A stretch of 64,000 bases of DNA from Streptomyces endophytica (GTDB taxonomy: Bacteria > Actinomycetota > Actinomycetes > Streptomycetales > Streptomycetaceae), in NCBI RefSeq assembly GCF_026153355.1, contig NZ_CP110636.1, forward strand, positions 2,790,001 through 2,854,000. The letters run 5' to 3'. Positions 29,023 to 40,423 of the stretch are shown here, piece after piece. Made by a program: the position numbers and the translations under genes. Each line of letters begins with the position of its first letter. Position 1 is the first letter of the stretch. The notes under the pieces were generated by a model that saw only the letters and a program-made list of their open reading frames with translations, had not been told where the DNA came from and made no database searches.

Positions 29023-31392
29023 GTGGAAGCGGAGTTGGCGACGCTGGCGGGTGCGGGGGCGACGGCGCTGGTGCAGGCCATGGCGACGGACGCCTGGGAG
29101 GACGCCCTGCAGCAGGTCACCCAGCTGTTCCGGCGCACGGACCAGCACAGCGAGGTCATTGCCCTGGCGCAGACCACCGGTGACCTGTTCTCCGGCGCCA
29201 CCGCCGACCCGACCGACGTCACCGCGCAGTGGCGGGCACGGCTGCGGGACCTGCTTGAGGGCGACCCCGGGGCCGCGGGTCAACTACGCGCCGTGCTGGC
29301 CGAGTTGGTCCCCGATGCGGACGCGGGCGGGGGTGCCGGCCCGGCCGCGTCCCCCGATGCGGAAGGGGTGGCGGTGGAGGTGCCGGCCGCCGGTGTGCGC
29401 AACTCCATCACCGGTGGCCTCCAGGGCAATGTCATCCAGGCCACCTCCATCAACTCACTGACGTTCCACGCCAGTTCGCTGCAGAGCGCGCTGCCCGACC
29501 CGGACGGCTGGCCGCGTACCGAGGACGTCGATCCGGTCGCGCTGGGCGTACGCCCCACGTACCGGCTGCCGGACCTCCCGCAGCTGCCGCCGTACGTCAT
29601 CCGGGACCGCGACGACGCCCTCATCGCGGCGGTCACCCGGGCCCGGGAGGCCGGCGGGCTGGTGCTGGTGCTCGGGGAGCCGTTCGCCGGCAAGTCGCGT
29701 ACGGCGCTGGAGGCGATGGTCCAAGGGCTCGCCGGATTCCGGGTGTTCGCGCCCGCGCGCGGCACGGACCTGCGCGGTCTGCCCGCCCTGCTACAGGGGC
29801 GTCCCGGCCGGTACGTCCTCTGGCTGGACGACCTCGACGGGCATCTCGGCGACGCCGGCGGCGGCCTGGAACCGCGGCTGCTGGCCCAGCTGACCGCGCT
29901 GCGCGTGACCGTGCTCGCCACCATGCGCGAGGACGCCTACGACGAGCACCGGCACACCCCGCACGGCCGGGTGCTGGACCTGGCGACCGTCGTCGAGCTG
30001 GCCCGTGAGTGGAGCCCGATCGAGCGGGACCGGCTGGCGCGCCGGGCCGCGCGGGCGGATGACCCGCGGCTGGGCGAGGTGCTCTGGGCCGGCGGACCGG
30101 AAGGTGCGGCCGCCTATCTGGCGCTCGGGCCGCTGCTGTGGGACGAGTGGTGGCGGGCCCGCCGCGCCGACCGCCACCCGCGCGGCCACGCCCTGGTCCG
30201 CGCCGCCCTCGACCTGGCCCGCTGCGGGCTGCGCCGCCCGCTGCCGATGGACCTGCTGGTCAAGGTGCACGAGGGCTACGCGGACGTCACCGGCATGGAC
30301 CGGGAGTCGCTGGCGGACGCCCTCGCGTGGGCCACCGAGCGGCGCCACGGCCTGCTGCGGTTCCTCATCCGCGGCACCGGCGACACCTGGCGGGCCGCGC
30401 CGTTCCTGCGGCACGCGGCCGCGCGGCACGACACCCTGCCGCCGGTGGACGGCCAGATCTGGGGCTGCGCCCTGGAGGTGGCGCGGACGGACGACGCGTA
30501 CGACTACGGTGCGATCGCGGCCGCCGCCCGCGAGGCGTTCCGGCGGGCCGCCGAGGCGGGCGACGACAAGGCGCTGCACAACCTCGGGGTGCTGGCCGAG
30601 TCGCTGGGGGAGCGGGCGGAGGCCGAGGAGTGGTTCCGGCGGGCGGCCGACGGCGGGCAGGCGCAGTCCGCGGGGCGGCTGGGCCGGATGCTCGCCGACC
30701 GTGGCGAGGGCAGGGCCGCCGAACCGTATCTGGAGCTCGCCGCGGAGGCGGGGGACACGGAAGCGGCGACGCTGCTGGGGAAGCTGCTGCGGACGCGGGC
30801 GGAGCGCTGGCTCGGCGTCGCCAAGGAAGGCGGGAGTGCGGAGGCGGCGTACCTGTGGGGTGATCTGCGGCTGGCCGCGGGGGACGACACCGACGCCTTC
30901 GACAGCTACCACGACGCGATCCTGGCCGGCTGCGCGGAGGCGGCGGGGCGTTACGGCAGCCTGATCCTGCTGTGGAACGAGCACAAAATGGCGGCGGTCT
31001 GGTTGCGGCGGGCCGCCGACGCCGGTGACAAGCAGGCGGCGGAGCGGCTGTACGACAACTTCGAGGCGCCGCCGTCGCTGGACACGGTCGAAACGGAACT
31101 CAAGGAGCACGCCGCCGAGGGCAGGCCCCTCGCCGCCGCCAACTACGGCGTCTTGCTGGAGCTCCAGGACCGTCCGGACGAGGCCCGCCCCTGGCACGTC
31201 AAGGCGTACGAGTCCGGCGACCCCTACGGCGCCTTCCGCCTCGCCGAGCTGCACAAGAGGGCCGGCGAGCCCGGCGAGGCCCAGGCCTGGTACCGCAAGG
31301 CCGCCGCCCTGGGCCACCCCGGTGCCGAGCGGGCCCTCGGCGAGGACCCGGGCGCGGGCGCGGCATCGGGAGGCGACACCGTCAGCGGGTGA
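29023..31392 (+). CDS. P-loop NTPase (STAND-like) with RHIM/BASS-like motif and Sel1/TPR repeats
   Basis: A 789-residue cytoplasmic protein. Residues 1-~100 form an N-terminal helical domain (LAGAGATALVQAMATDAW). Residues 127-149 carry a motif of the type N-x-I-x-G-x-x-x-G-x-V-I-Q-A (RNSITGGLQGNVIQA), resembling bacterial amyloid/RHIM-like signalling motifs near effector-to-NTPase linkers. The NTPase has Walker A GEPFAGKS (218-225) and Walker B VLWLDDLD (265-272). The part after ~505 is an array of Sel1/TPR helices (EAFRRAAEAGDDKALHNLG, AEEWFRRAADGGQAQS, PWHVKAYESGDPYG). Such architecture is typical of STAND-type sensors that oligomerise on ligand binding. GTG 29023 follows a G-rich ribosome site. 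No separate effector gene flanks it. Immune or signalling role is inferred. Confidence 0.75.
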   Translation: MEAELATLAGAGATALVQAMATDAWEDALQQVTQLFRRTDQHSEVIALAQTTGDLFSGATADPTDVTAQWRARLRDLLEGDPGAAGQLRAVLAELVPDADAGGGAGPAASPDAEGVAVEVPAAGVRNSITGGLQGNVIQATSINSLTFHASSLQSALPDPDGWPRTEDVDPVALGVRPTYRLPDLPQLPPYVIRDRDDALIAAVTRAREAGGLVLVLGEPFAGKSRTALEAMVQGLAGFRVFAPARGTDLRGLPALLQGRPGRYVLWLDDLDGHLGDAGGGLEPRLLAQLTALRVTVLATMREDAYDEHRHTPHGRVLDLATVVELAREWSPIERDRLARRAARADDPRLGEVLWAGGPEGAAAYLALGPLLWDEWWRARRADRHPRGHALVRAALDLARCGLRRPLPMDLLVKVHEGYADVTGMDRESLADALAWATERRHGLLRFLIRGTGDTWRAAPFLRHAAARHDTLPPVDGQIWGCALEVARTDDAYDYGAIAAAAREAFRRAAEAGDDKALHNLGVLAESLGERAEAEEWFRRAADGGQAQSAGRLGRMLADRGEGRAAEPYLELAAEAGDTEAATLLGKLLRTRAERWLGVAKEGGSAEAAYLWGDLRLAAGDDTDAFDSYHDAILAGCAEAAGRYGSLILLWNEHKMAAVWLRRAADAGDKQAAERLYDNFEAPPSLDTVETELKEHAAEGRPLAAANYGVLLELQDRPDEARPWHVKAYESGDPYGAFRLAELHKRAGEPGEAQAWYRKAAALGHPGAERALGEDPGAGAASGGDTVSG

Positions 31393-32670
31393 CCGGGACC
31401 GCCGCCGCGGCCGGCTGCTCCTGCCCCTGCTCCCGCACCGGCCCGTCCGGCCGGGTGCGGTGCCGCACCAGCCGGTCCAGCAGCCACACCGTCACCACGG
31501 CCGCCGCCAGTCCGGCCCCCATGACGCACACCCCGCCCCAGCCCGCCGCGGACCACACCACCGACGTCAGCGCCGAGCCCGCCGCGCCGCCCGCGAAGTA
31601 GCTGGTCATGTAGGCGGAGTTGAGGCGGTTACGGGCCTCGGGGCGGACGCCGTAGATCAGGTTCTGGTTGCTGACGTGCAGGGCGTGCGCGGCGAGGTCC
31701 AGCACGATCACCCCGGCCAGCAGCGCCGCCAGCGACCAGGCGCCGCCCGCCCCGCCCAGGGCCAGCAGCCCCCAGGAGCCGAGCAGCAGGAACGCCGCGG
31801 CGCCGGCGACGTGGTGGACCAGGCCGCGGTCCGCCAGCCGGCCGGTGGCGGAGGCGGAGAGCGAGCCGGCCGCGCCGACCAGCCCCAGCAGACCGATGGC
31901 GGACTCCTGCCAGCCGTAGGCCGGCCCGGACATCAGGAACGCCAGCGCCGTCCACAGCGCGCTGAAGCCCGCGAAGGTCAGCGCGCCCAGCACCGCCCGC
32001 CACCGCAGCACCGGCTCGTGAGCGAACAGCGCGAGGGTGGAGCGCAGCAGCGCCGGATAGCGCAGTCCCACCGTGGTGCGCAGGGCCGGCAGCCGGAGCC
32101 GCAGCAGCACGGCCATCAGCGCCATCAGCCCGGCGTTGACCCAGTAAGCGGTGCGCCAGCCGCCCAGCTCGGCGAGGGTGCCGGAGGCCGTACGGGCGAG
32201 CAGGATGCCGAGCAGCAGACCGGTCATGACGGTGCCGACGGTCCGGCCGCGCTCCTCGGGGCGGCGAGGGTGGCCGCGTACGGCATGACGACCTGCGCCG
32301 CGACCGAGGTCAGACTGGTCAGTGCGGTGCCGGTCAGCAGCAGGGCGGCGTTGGTCGCGCTCGCCGTCACGGTGAGGAAGACGGCGGTCGCCGCGCACAG
32401 CGTGACGGCCAGCCGGCGCCGCTCCAACAGGTCGCCGAGCGGGACGAGCAGCAGCAGCCCGAGGCCGTACCCGGTCTGTGCGACGGTCACCACCAGCGCG
32501 GCGGTGGATGCCGAAAGCCGCAGGTCATGGCCGATGACGTCGAGCAGCGGCTGGGCGAAGTAGTTGCCGGCGACGGACAGCCCGGTGGCGACGGACATCA
32601 GCAGCAGCGTGCCGCGGCCCAGTCGTCCCGGTCGGTCCTGCGCGGACCGGTGTGTGTCCTCGGCTGTCAT
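31382..32670 (-). CDS. MFS arabinose-efflux-like transporter (one frame break)
   Basis: A 12-TM major-facilitator transporter of about 429 residues, similar to sugar/drug efflux permeases. The N-terminal half (VATGLSVAGNYFAQPLLDVI, VAQTGYGLGLLLLVPLGDLL with a short motif A) stops in frame near 32224. The second half (GRTVGTVMTGLLLGILLART) lies one base away. The break is near 32262 in a run of CCCC; restoring one base gives LAAPEERGRTVGTV and 1290 bp. Its 3' end overlaps the NTPase gene end by 11 bp. It is divergent from a LysR-type regulator with a shared 151-bp region, so it is probably that regulator's target. Substrate unknown. Confidence 0.85.
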
Positions 32671-32741
32671 GCCTGACCTCCCCGTTCGTGCCCGCGGCCA
32701 CCGTGGCGGCGGGCAGCACCCAGCCTCGGGCCGACACCATC

Positions 32742-32776
32742 GATGAGTCCAACACATCGTTTTCATCGGACCCATC
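32742..32776. promoter_or_regulatory. Candidate LysR operator between MFS and lysR genes
   Basis: GATGAGTCC (32742-32750) and GGACCCATC (32768-32776) form an inverted repeat with one mismatch and a 17-bp spacer, inside an AT-richer patch between divergent genes. It sits 46 bp upstream of the LysR ATG, a normal place for a regulator's own site. Confidence 0.45.
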
Positions 32777-32821
32777 GCGAATCACGATCGATCCCTTCCG
32801 CCGGTGGCAGGATCGGTGGGC

Positions 32822-33703
32822 ATGGAGCTCCAGCAGATGCGCTATGTCGTGGCGGTGGCGGAAACCGGCGGGTTCACCCGGGCCGCCGAGCGGTGCCACG
32901 TCGTGCAGTCGGCGCTCAGCCACCAGATCGCCCGGCTGGAGAAGGAGCTCGGTGCGCGGCTCTTCGACCGGACCAGCCGCAGCGTCCGGCTGACCGCCGC
33001 CGGGGAGGCGTTCGTGCCCGTCGCGCGGCAGGCGCTGGCGGCGGCCGAGCGGGCCCGGGCCGAGGTGGCGGCGGCGACCGGGGAGGTGCGCGGCCGGCTG
33101 GCGGTGGGCGCCATCTCGACCGTGGCGGCCGTCGATCTCGCCCGTGAGCTGGGCGCATTCCGCGGCCGCTATCCGCGGGTGCGGGTCGGCCTGCAGATGG
33201 AGATGAGCGATCCGCTCATCGAGAAGGTGCGGGAGGGGACGCTGGACGTCGCCTTCGTCGGGCTGGTGCCCGGCGCCCGCCCGTCAGGCGTGCGGGAGCG
33301 GGTGCTGGCCCGCGGGGAGCTGGTGGCCGTGGTGCCGCCGGGGCATGCGCTGGCGGGGCGGGAGTGGACGACGCTGGCGCGGCTGGCGCGGGAGACCTTC
33401 GTGGACTTCACGGCGGGGTCGGCGGCCCGGCGCCAGCGCGACGAGGCGTTCCGGGCGGCGGGGCTGTCGTCGGAGGTGTCCTTCGAGGTGACCACGGTGG
33501 AGTTCCTGGCGAAGCTGGTGCGGGCCGGGCTGGGTATCGGCATGGTCCCGGAGGCCATCGCCGCCGAGCTGTCCGGGCTGCACATCGTGCGGGCGCGGCC
33601 CGCGCCGGAGCGTACGGAACGGGTGGTGTGGAGCGCCCTGGGCCCGTCACCGGCGGCGGTGGCCTTCCTGGAGGGGCTGGGGGTGGATCCGGGCGGCTCC
33701 TGA
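32822..33703 (+). CDS. LysR-family transcriptional regulator
   Basis: A 293-residue LTTR. The N-terminal winged helix-turn-helix is MELQQMRYVVAVAETGGFTR, AAERCHVVQSALSHQIARLE (recognition helix) and LGARLFDRTSRSVRLTAAG. A linker helix follows, then the effector-binding domain (VAAVDLARELGAFRGRYP, VVPPGHALAG, FEVTTVEFLAKLVRAGLGIG). ATG 32822 starts the HTH at once, as is usual; an upstream GTG at 32804 would add six residues. It is divergent from the MFS efflux gene, the classic arrangement in which the regulator activates its neighbour in response to a small ligand. The effector is unknown. It is followed by the P450 gene after 76 bp. Confidence 0.93.
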   Translation: MELQQMRYVVAVAETGGFTRAAERCHVVQSALSHQIARLEKELGARLFDRTSRSVRLTAAGEAFVPVARQALAAAERARAEVAAATGEVRGRLAVGAISTVAAVDLARELGAFRGRYPRVRVGLQMEMSDPLIEKVREGTLDVAFVGLVPGARPSGVRERVLARGELVAVVPPGHALAGREWTTLARLARETFVDFTAGSAARRQRDEAFRAAGLSSEVSFEVTTVEFLAKLVRAGLGIGMVPEAIAAELSGLHIVRARPAPERTERVVWSALGPSPAAVAFLEGLGVDPGGS

Positions 33704-33767
33704 GGGGCCGCCGGGTGCCCCGGGGGGCGGGCCCGCCGCCCGTGCGCGGGGCGTCTTCCGGGGCGGT

Positions 33768-33773
33768 TACGGT
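33768..33773 (+). promoter_or_regulatory. Leaderless -10 (TACGGT) for the P450 gene
   Basis: TACGGT lies exactly 6 nt before GTG 33780, and the interval CAGAGG is not positioned as a ribosome site. It implies an own promoter rather than readthrough from the LysR gene. Confidence 0.5.
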
Positions 33774-33779
33774 CAGAGG

Positions 33780-35123
33780 GTGCACGACGAGCCCCGCCCC
33801 ACCCCTACGGACCCCACGCCCGCGGACAGCGCTCCGGACCGCCCCGCGGGCTGCCCGGCCAACGGGCCGGTCCCGCCCGCGCCCGAGCTGTTCACCTGGG
33901 AGTTCGCGTCCGACCCGTATCCGGCGTACGCCTGGCTGCGCGAGCACGCGCCGGTGCACCGCACGGCGCTGCCCAGCGGGGTGGAGGCATGGCTGGTGAC
34001 CCGCTACACCGAGGCGCGGCAGGCGCTGGCCGACGCCCGGCTCTCCAAGAACCCGGTGCACCACAGCGAGTCCGCGCACGGCAAGGGCAAGGTCGGCATC
34101 CCGGGCGAGCGCAGCGCCAACCTGATGACGCATCTGCTCAACATCGACCCGCCGGACCACACCCGGCTGCGCCGGCTGGTCAGCAAGGCGTTCACACCCC
34201 GTCGCGTCGCCGAGTTCGCGCCCCGGGTGCAGGAGCTGACCGACCACCTCATCGACGGGTTCGCCGGTCGCGGCGAGGCCGACCTGATCCACGAGTTCGC
34301 GTTTCCGCTGCCGATCTACGCGATCTGTGACCTGCTGGGTGTCCCGCGCGAGGACCAGGACGACTTCCGGGACTGGGCGGGCATGATGATCCGCCACGGC
34401 GGCGGCCCGCGCGGTGGGGTCGCGCGGTCCGTGAAGAAGATGCGCGGCTATCTCGCCGAACTGATCCACCGCAAGCGCGAAACCCTGGAGGCCACCCCCG
34501 CCCCGGACGAGGACCTGATCTCCGGGCTGATCCGCGCCTCGGACCACGGCGAGCACCTCACCGAGAACGAGGTCGCCGCGATGGCCTTTATCCTGCTGTT
34601 TGCCGGTTTTGAGACGACCGTGAACCTGATCGGTAACGGCACGTACCAGCTGCTGCGGCACCCCGCCCAGCGCGAGCTGCTGCAGAAATCGCTGGCGGCC
34701 GGCGACACCGAGCTGCTGGCCACCGGTGTCGAGGAGCTGCTCCGCTTCGACGGCCCCGTGGAGCTGGCGACCTGGCGGTTCGCCACCGAGGAGCTGACCC
34801 TCGGCGGGCAGCGGATCGCCGAGGGGGATCCCGTCCTGGTGGTGCTGGCCGCCGCCGACCGCGACCCGGCGCGCTTCCCCGACCCGGACCTGCTCGACCT
34901 GACCCGGCGTGACAATCAGCATCTGGGCTACGGGCACGGCATCCACTACTGCCTGGGCGCCCCGCTCGCCCGGCTCGAAGGGCAGACCGCGCTCGCCACG
35001 CTGCTGACCCGGCTTCCGGACATCCGGCTTGCGGCGGAACCGGCCGAATTGCGGTGGCGCGGCGGGCTCATCATGCGCGGACTGCGGTCGCTGCCGGTGG
35101 AGTTCCCGCCCGAGCGGCCCTGA
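33780..35123 (+). CDS. Cytochrome P450 (CYP107-like)
   Basis: A 447-residue soluble bacterial P450, expected to hydroxylate a small substrate using ferredoxin-supplied electrons. Diagnostic motifs are complete: I-helix FAGFETT, ExxR in EELLRFDGP, and the heme loop HLGYGHGIHYCLGAPLAR with Cys391 as axial ligand. The N-terminal ~35 residues are Pro-rich and disordered. No ferredoxin gene is adjacent, so redox partners act in trans. The position between LysR and the rpf genes resembles the S. coelicolor locus of CYP107U1, a P450 reported to affect sporulation; equivalence is inferred from memory of gene order. Leaderless GTG start. Confidence 0.9.
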   Translation: MHDEPRPTPTDPTPADSAPDRPAGCPANGPVPPAPELFTWEFASDPYPAYAWLREHAPVHRTALPSGVEAWLVTRYTEARQALADARLSKNPVHHSESAHGKGKVGIPGERSANLMTHLLNIDPPDHTRLRRLVSKAFTPRRVAEFAPRVQELTDHLIDGFAGRGEADLIHEFAFPLPIYAICDLLGVPREDQDDFRDWAGMMIRHGGGPRGGVARSVKKMRGYLAELIHRKRETLEATPAPDEDLISGLIRASDHGEHLTENEVAAMAFILLFAGFETTVNLIGNGTYQLLRHPAQRELLQKSLAAGDTELLATGVEELLRFDGPVELATWRFATEELTLGGQRIAEGDPVLVVLAAADRDPARFPDPDLLDLTRRDNQHLGYGHGIHYCLGAPLARLEGQTALATLLTRLPDIRLAAEPAELRWRGGLIMRGLRSLPVEFPPERP

Positions 35124-35308
35124 CCAGCGGCGGAGGACGGTGGTGACAGAGCGTCAGGACGTGACCTGCGCGTGATCTCGGCTACACCGACTTGTGACTA
35201 CCCGTGACCCCGGCTACCTTTCGATCCACGATCAACGGCTTCCTCGAACACAGTGCCGAGGAAGCCGTCGGATCGCGACAACTCAACCGCCGCGCGAAAG
35301 GCATCCGC

Positions 35309-36415
35309 ATGCGTTCCGGGAACGGCCGACACCGTCGCCCCCGTCAAGCACCGGCCATCTTTGTCACGGCGGGAGTGACCGGCTCGGCACTCGCACTGCC
35401 TCTGCTCTCCGCCGGTGGCGCCCACGCCGCCGACACCGCGACCTGGGACCGGGTCGCCCAGTGCGAGAGCGGCGGCATCTGGAGCTCGGACACCGGCAAC
35501 GGCTTCTACGGCGGGCTCCAGCTCACCCAGGACATGTGGGACCGGCACGGCGGCGCGGCCTACGCCTCGCGGCCCGACCTCGCCAGCCGCGCCCAGCAGA
35601 TCGCGGTGGCCGAGACGATCCTCGACGACCTCGGCCCGGACGCCTGGCCGAGCTGTGCGGTGAACGCCGGTCTGAAGAAGGACGGCCGGGCGCCGCAGGT
35701 CGACCCGGGCGGCACCAGCACCCCGATACCCGACCCGTCGGACGACGACGGGACCGCCGGCTCCGGCTCCTCCGGCTGGCACGACGGGACGGCCGACGAC
35801 CCCGGCGGCGATGACCGCGACGGGCCGGCCGGTGACAAGCCGTCGAAGGCCACGCCGTCCCCGTCCACTCCCGCCCCCTCGGACTCCGCCGGTACCGGCA
35901 CGTCCCCCGACCCCGACCGGACCTCCGGCTCCTCCGGGCAGTCCGGCGACGCGACGCCGGGCGACCGGGGCGAGGACCCGTCCGGCACCACCGCCCCCTC
36001 CGACGACGGCACCAGCGGCAGCGACGCCAGCGGTACCGGCGACGGCCCCGGTAGGGGCAAGGGGGACGACACGGCCTCCGGCGGATCGCGGGGCGGTACG
36101 GCGACGGACGGCGTGCCGGGCGGTAAGGGCCGGCACCGCGGCGACGCGGACCAGGGCGAGGGCGAGGGTGACGGCGGCGACCGGGCCTCCGGCGGGCGGC
36201 ACGCCTCGCGCGGCGACGACGCGCACCGGACGCCCCCGGCCGAGGGCGACGGGTACACCGTGCAGCCGGGTGACAGCCTGTCAGCGATCGCCCGGGCGCA
36301 CCGGCTGCCGGGCGGCTGGCCGGCGCTCTACGACCGCAACGAGGACGTCGTCGGCTCCGACGCGGACCTGATCCAGCCGGGTCAGCAGCTCGATCTCGGG
36401 CGGTCCGCAGGGTAG
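35309..36415 (+). CDS. Resuscitation-promoting factor with extended linker and LysM domain
   Basis: A secreted 368-residue muralytic enzyme that cleaves peptidoglycan and promotes spore germination or growth. It has a signal peptide (residues ~1-42, ending GGAHAA), an Rpf domain (~43-120: [20 protein letters not shown] with the catalytic Glu in CESGG, GFYGGLQLTQDMW), a ~190-residue linker rich in Ser, Gly, Asp, Thr and Pro, and a C-terminal LysM (~317-366: YTVQPGDSLSAIARAHRLPG). ATG 35309 has GAAAGG 8 nt upstream and starts the signal peptide. The long linker is unusual and could let the enzyme reach outer wall layers. Unlike its downstream paralogue, no riboswitch is seen before it. Confidence 0.92.
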   Translation: MRSGNGRHRRPRQAPAIFVTAGVTGSALALPLLSAGGAHAADTATWDRVAQCESGGIWSSDTGNGFYGGLQLTQDMWDRHGGAAYASRPDLASRAQQIAVAETILDDLGPDAWPSCAVNAGLKKDGRAPQVDPGGTSTPIPDPSDDDGTAGSGSSGWHDGTADDPGGDDRDGPAGDKPSKATPSPSTPAPSDSAGTGTSPDPDRTSGSSGQSGDATPGDRGEDPSGTTAPSDDGTSGSDASGTGDGPGRGKGDDTASGGSRGGTATDGVPGGKGRHRGDADQGEGEGDGGDRASGGRHASRGDDAHRTPPAEGDGYTVQPGDSLSAIARAHRLPGGWPALYDRNEDVVGSDADLIQPGQQLDLGRSAG

Positions 36416-36446
36416 TTCGCCGGTTTCGGCCCGCTTTGGCGAAAGT

Positions 36447-36494
36447 GAGACAAGCGTCTCGTTGTGGGTGGTGGGCCCCGAAGGGTCCGCCACC
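36447..36494 (+). terminator. Two hairpins downstream of the first rpf gene
   Basis: GAGAC-aagc-GTCTC (36447-36460) and a longer imperfect stem GGTGGGCCC / GGGTCCGCCACC with loop CGAA (36470-36494) follow the stop by 31 and 54 bp. Likely a terminator isolating the two rpf genes. Confidence 0.55.
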
Positions 36495-36654
36495 GTCGCA
36501 CCGGTCCCCACCTGCGGGTTTGTGACCCCTCCGTGATCAAAAATGGTCAACTCGGTCCAGATGGGGGGTTTGAACACCGCGGTGGTTCCTGATTACGGTC
36601 ATCACCGCTCGCCAAAGCGGGCCCCTTCGATCACACGCCGAGTCCTGCCGGTGG

Positions 36655-36815
36655 TCGGAGGCAGTTGACGCGCAAGCGCCGTAGGCAGGAGCGGGGGAAC
36701 CAAGGTAGGCGCCGGCCCGGCCCGTGAAAGCGGGTCAGCCGGCTTGGGGTGAAGCCCGGTGCTCACGGCACCGGCCGGGCGACTCACAGTCCGAACCCGA
36801 CAGCTCACCTCGTAG
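36655..36815 (+). promoter_or_regulatory. c-di-AMP riboswitch (ydaO type) upstream of rpfA
   Basis: The conserved ydaO blocks are in order: GCGCAAGCGCCGTAGGCAGG, GCGGGGGAACCAAGGT (36691-36706), GGGGTGAAGCCCGG (~36746-36759), and the 3' block CCGAACCCGACAGCTCACC followed by CGTAGGC (36791-36817). It ends about 25 nt before the RpfA ATG. In Streptomyces this riboswitch class reduces rpfA expression when c-di-AMP is high. Exact ends are approximate. Confidence 0.93.
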
Positions 36816-36825
36816 GCGTCGGTGA

Positions 36826-39107
<2,282 letters not shown>

Positions 39108-39197
39108 CGCCCCGGAGCTCGGCGCCCCGCGGTCCCGCCAGGGCAGCCGACCCGAGCCCGAGAGGGCTGATCGGGCGAGCCGACCGCCCAGCGCCCC

Positions 39198-39240
39198 GTA
39201 CGTCCCCGGCGACGGTCCCGTACCGTTGCCGGGGACGTAC
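39198..39240 (+). terminator. Terminator hairpin after enolase
   Basis: Perfect 13-bp stem GTACGTCCCCGGC / GCCGGGGACGTAC with a 17-nt loop that itself contains ACGGT/ACCGT. It lies 90 bp after the eno stop and separates it from divIC. Confidence 0.8.
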
Positions 39241-39283
39241 CTGCTTGAAGCAGACCGGCGTCCGTCAGTGAAGGGGAGACGAC

Positions 39284-39736
39284 GTGCCCGCGGACCGGTT
39301 CTCGACCGCGACCCGACTCAAGGCGCTCGGCGAGCAGGCCGCCGCCCGCGTCTACCGCGCCCGGCCGGCCCGCCGCAACCGCCTCACCGGCCGCGCCGCC
39401 CTGCTGGCCCTGGTGATGTGCTCGCTGGTGGTCGCGCTCGCGTACCCGATAAGGCAGTACGTCTCCCAGCGCTCCGACATCGCCGACCAGCGCCGCAAGG
39501 CCCGGGACGCGGGCGCCGAACTGGACCGGCTGCGCGAGCAGAAGGCCCGCTGGCAGGACCCGGAGTACGTCCGCCAGCAGGCCCGCCGGCACCTGCACTA
39601 CGTCATGCCGGGCGAGACCGGGTACATCGTCCAGGACGGCTCCGGCACCGCCGCCGCCCCCAAGGGGACGCAGGCCGCGCAGCGCCCCTGGTACGACAAC
39701 CTCTGGCACGCGGTCGACGCGGCCGACAAGCGGTAG
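39284..39736 (+). CDS. divIC: Septum formation initiator (FtsB/DivIC family)
   Basis: A 150-residue bitopic membrane protein of the divisome. It has a basic cytoplasmic N-terminus, one TM (~40-60: ALLALVMCSLVVALAYPIRQ), an extracytoplasmic coiled coil (IADQRRKARDAGAELDRLRE, continuing to ~105) and the family-typical end YVMPGETGYIV. It supports assembly of FtsL/FtsQ complexes at septa; in Streptomyces DivIC is needed for efficient sporulation septation. GTG 39284 has GGGGAG 6 nt upstream. It is the first of a divIC-DUF501-ppx run. Confidence 0.93.
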   Translation: MPADRFSTATRLKALGEQAAARVYRARPARRNRLTGRAALLALVMCSLVVALAYPIRQYVSQRSDIADQRRKARDAGAELDRLREQKARWQDPEYVRQQARRHLHYVMPGETGYIVQDGSGTAAAPKGTQAAQRPWYDNLWHAVDAADKR

Positions 39737-39871
39737 CGCCGGCTCCGCGGGGTGCCGCCGGGGCCGCCGGCCCGTACCGCCGGCGCGCCCGGGCCCGTAC
39801 TGTCGACAGGGACGGCGCGCACCCCCGCCCCGCCGCCCGCCCTTCCACTCACCACCTCACCGAAAGCGCAC

Positions 39872-40423
39872 ATGGAAACCCCTCCGCCCCAGACCGAGCC
39901 CACCGAGCCCACCGCCGCGGACATCGCCGCCTTCAAGGAGCAGCTCGGCCGCCCGCCGCGCGGCCTGCGCGCCATCGCGCACCGCTGCCCGTGCGGCCAG
40001 CCGGACGTCGTCGAGACGGCGCCGCGCCTGGAGGACGGCACGCCCTTCCCCACGCTCTACTACCTCACCTGCCCGCGCGCGGCCTCCGCGATCGGCACGC
40101 TGGAGGCCAACGGCGTGATGAAGGAGATGTCCGAGCGGCTGGCGGCCGACCCGGAGCTCGCCGCCGCCTACCGCGCGGCCCACGAGGACTACATCCGGCG
40201 GCGGGACGCCATCGAGGTGCTGGAGGGCTTCCCCAGCGCGGGCGGCATGCCCGACCGGGTCAAATGCCTGCACGTCCTCGTCGGCCACTCGCTGGCGGCC
40301 GGGCCCGGCGTCAACCCGCTCGGTGACGAGGCGATCGCCATGCTGCCGGAGTGGTGGAAGAAGGGCCCGTGCGTGAGCCCGTGCGGCGGGACCGACAGCC
40401 AGACCGAGGGAGAGTCCGAGTGA
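39872..40423 (+). CDS. DUF501 family protein
   Basis: A 183-residue cytoplasmic protein of the actinobacterial DUF501 family, of unknown function. Its conserved core includes LGRPPRGLRAIAHRCPCGQP and VVETAPRLEDGTPFPTLYYL, with CPCG, C in YYLTCP, and a later C (VKCLHVLVGHSLAAGPG, the latter strongly conserved). The C-terminal region has GDEAIAMLPEWW and KGPCVSPC. Conserved cysteines suggest metal binding. ATG 39872 is 135 bp after divIC. The stop overlaps the GTG of ppx by 4 bp (GTGA), so it is translationally coupled to that phosphatase. This neighbour pair is constant in actinobacteria. Confidence 0.9.
   Translation: METPPPQTEPTEPTAADIAAFKEQLGRPPRGLRAIAHRCPCGQPDVVETAPRLEDGTPFPTLYYLTCPRAASAIGTLEANGVMKEMSERLAADPELAAAYRAAHEDYIRRRDAIEVLEGFPSAGGMPDRVKCLHVLVGHSLAAGPGVNPLGDEAIAMLPEWWKKGPCVSPCGGTDSQTEGESE

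Noticed and set aside
36447..36494. A second riboswitch before rpfA
   Set aside because: The hairpins lack ydaO blocks and follow a stop codon, so a terminator is a better reading.
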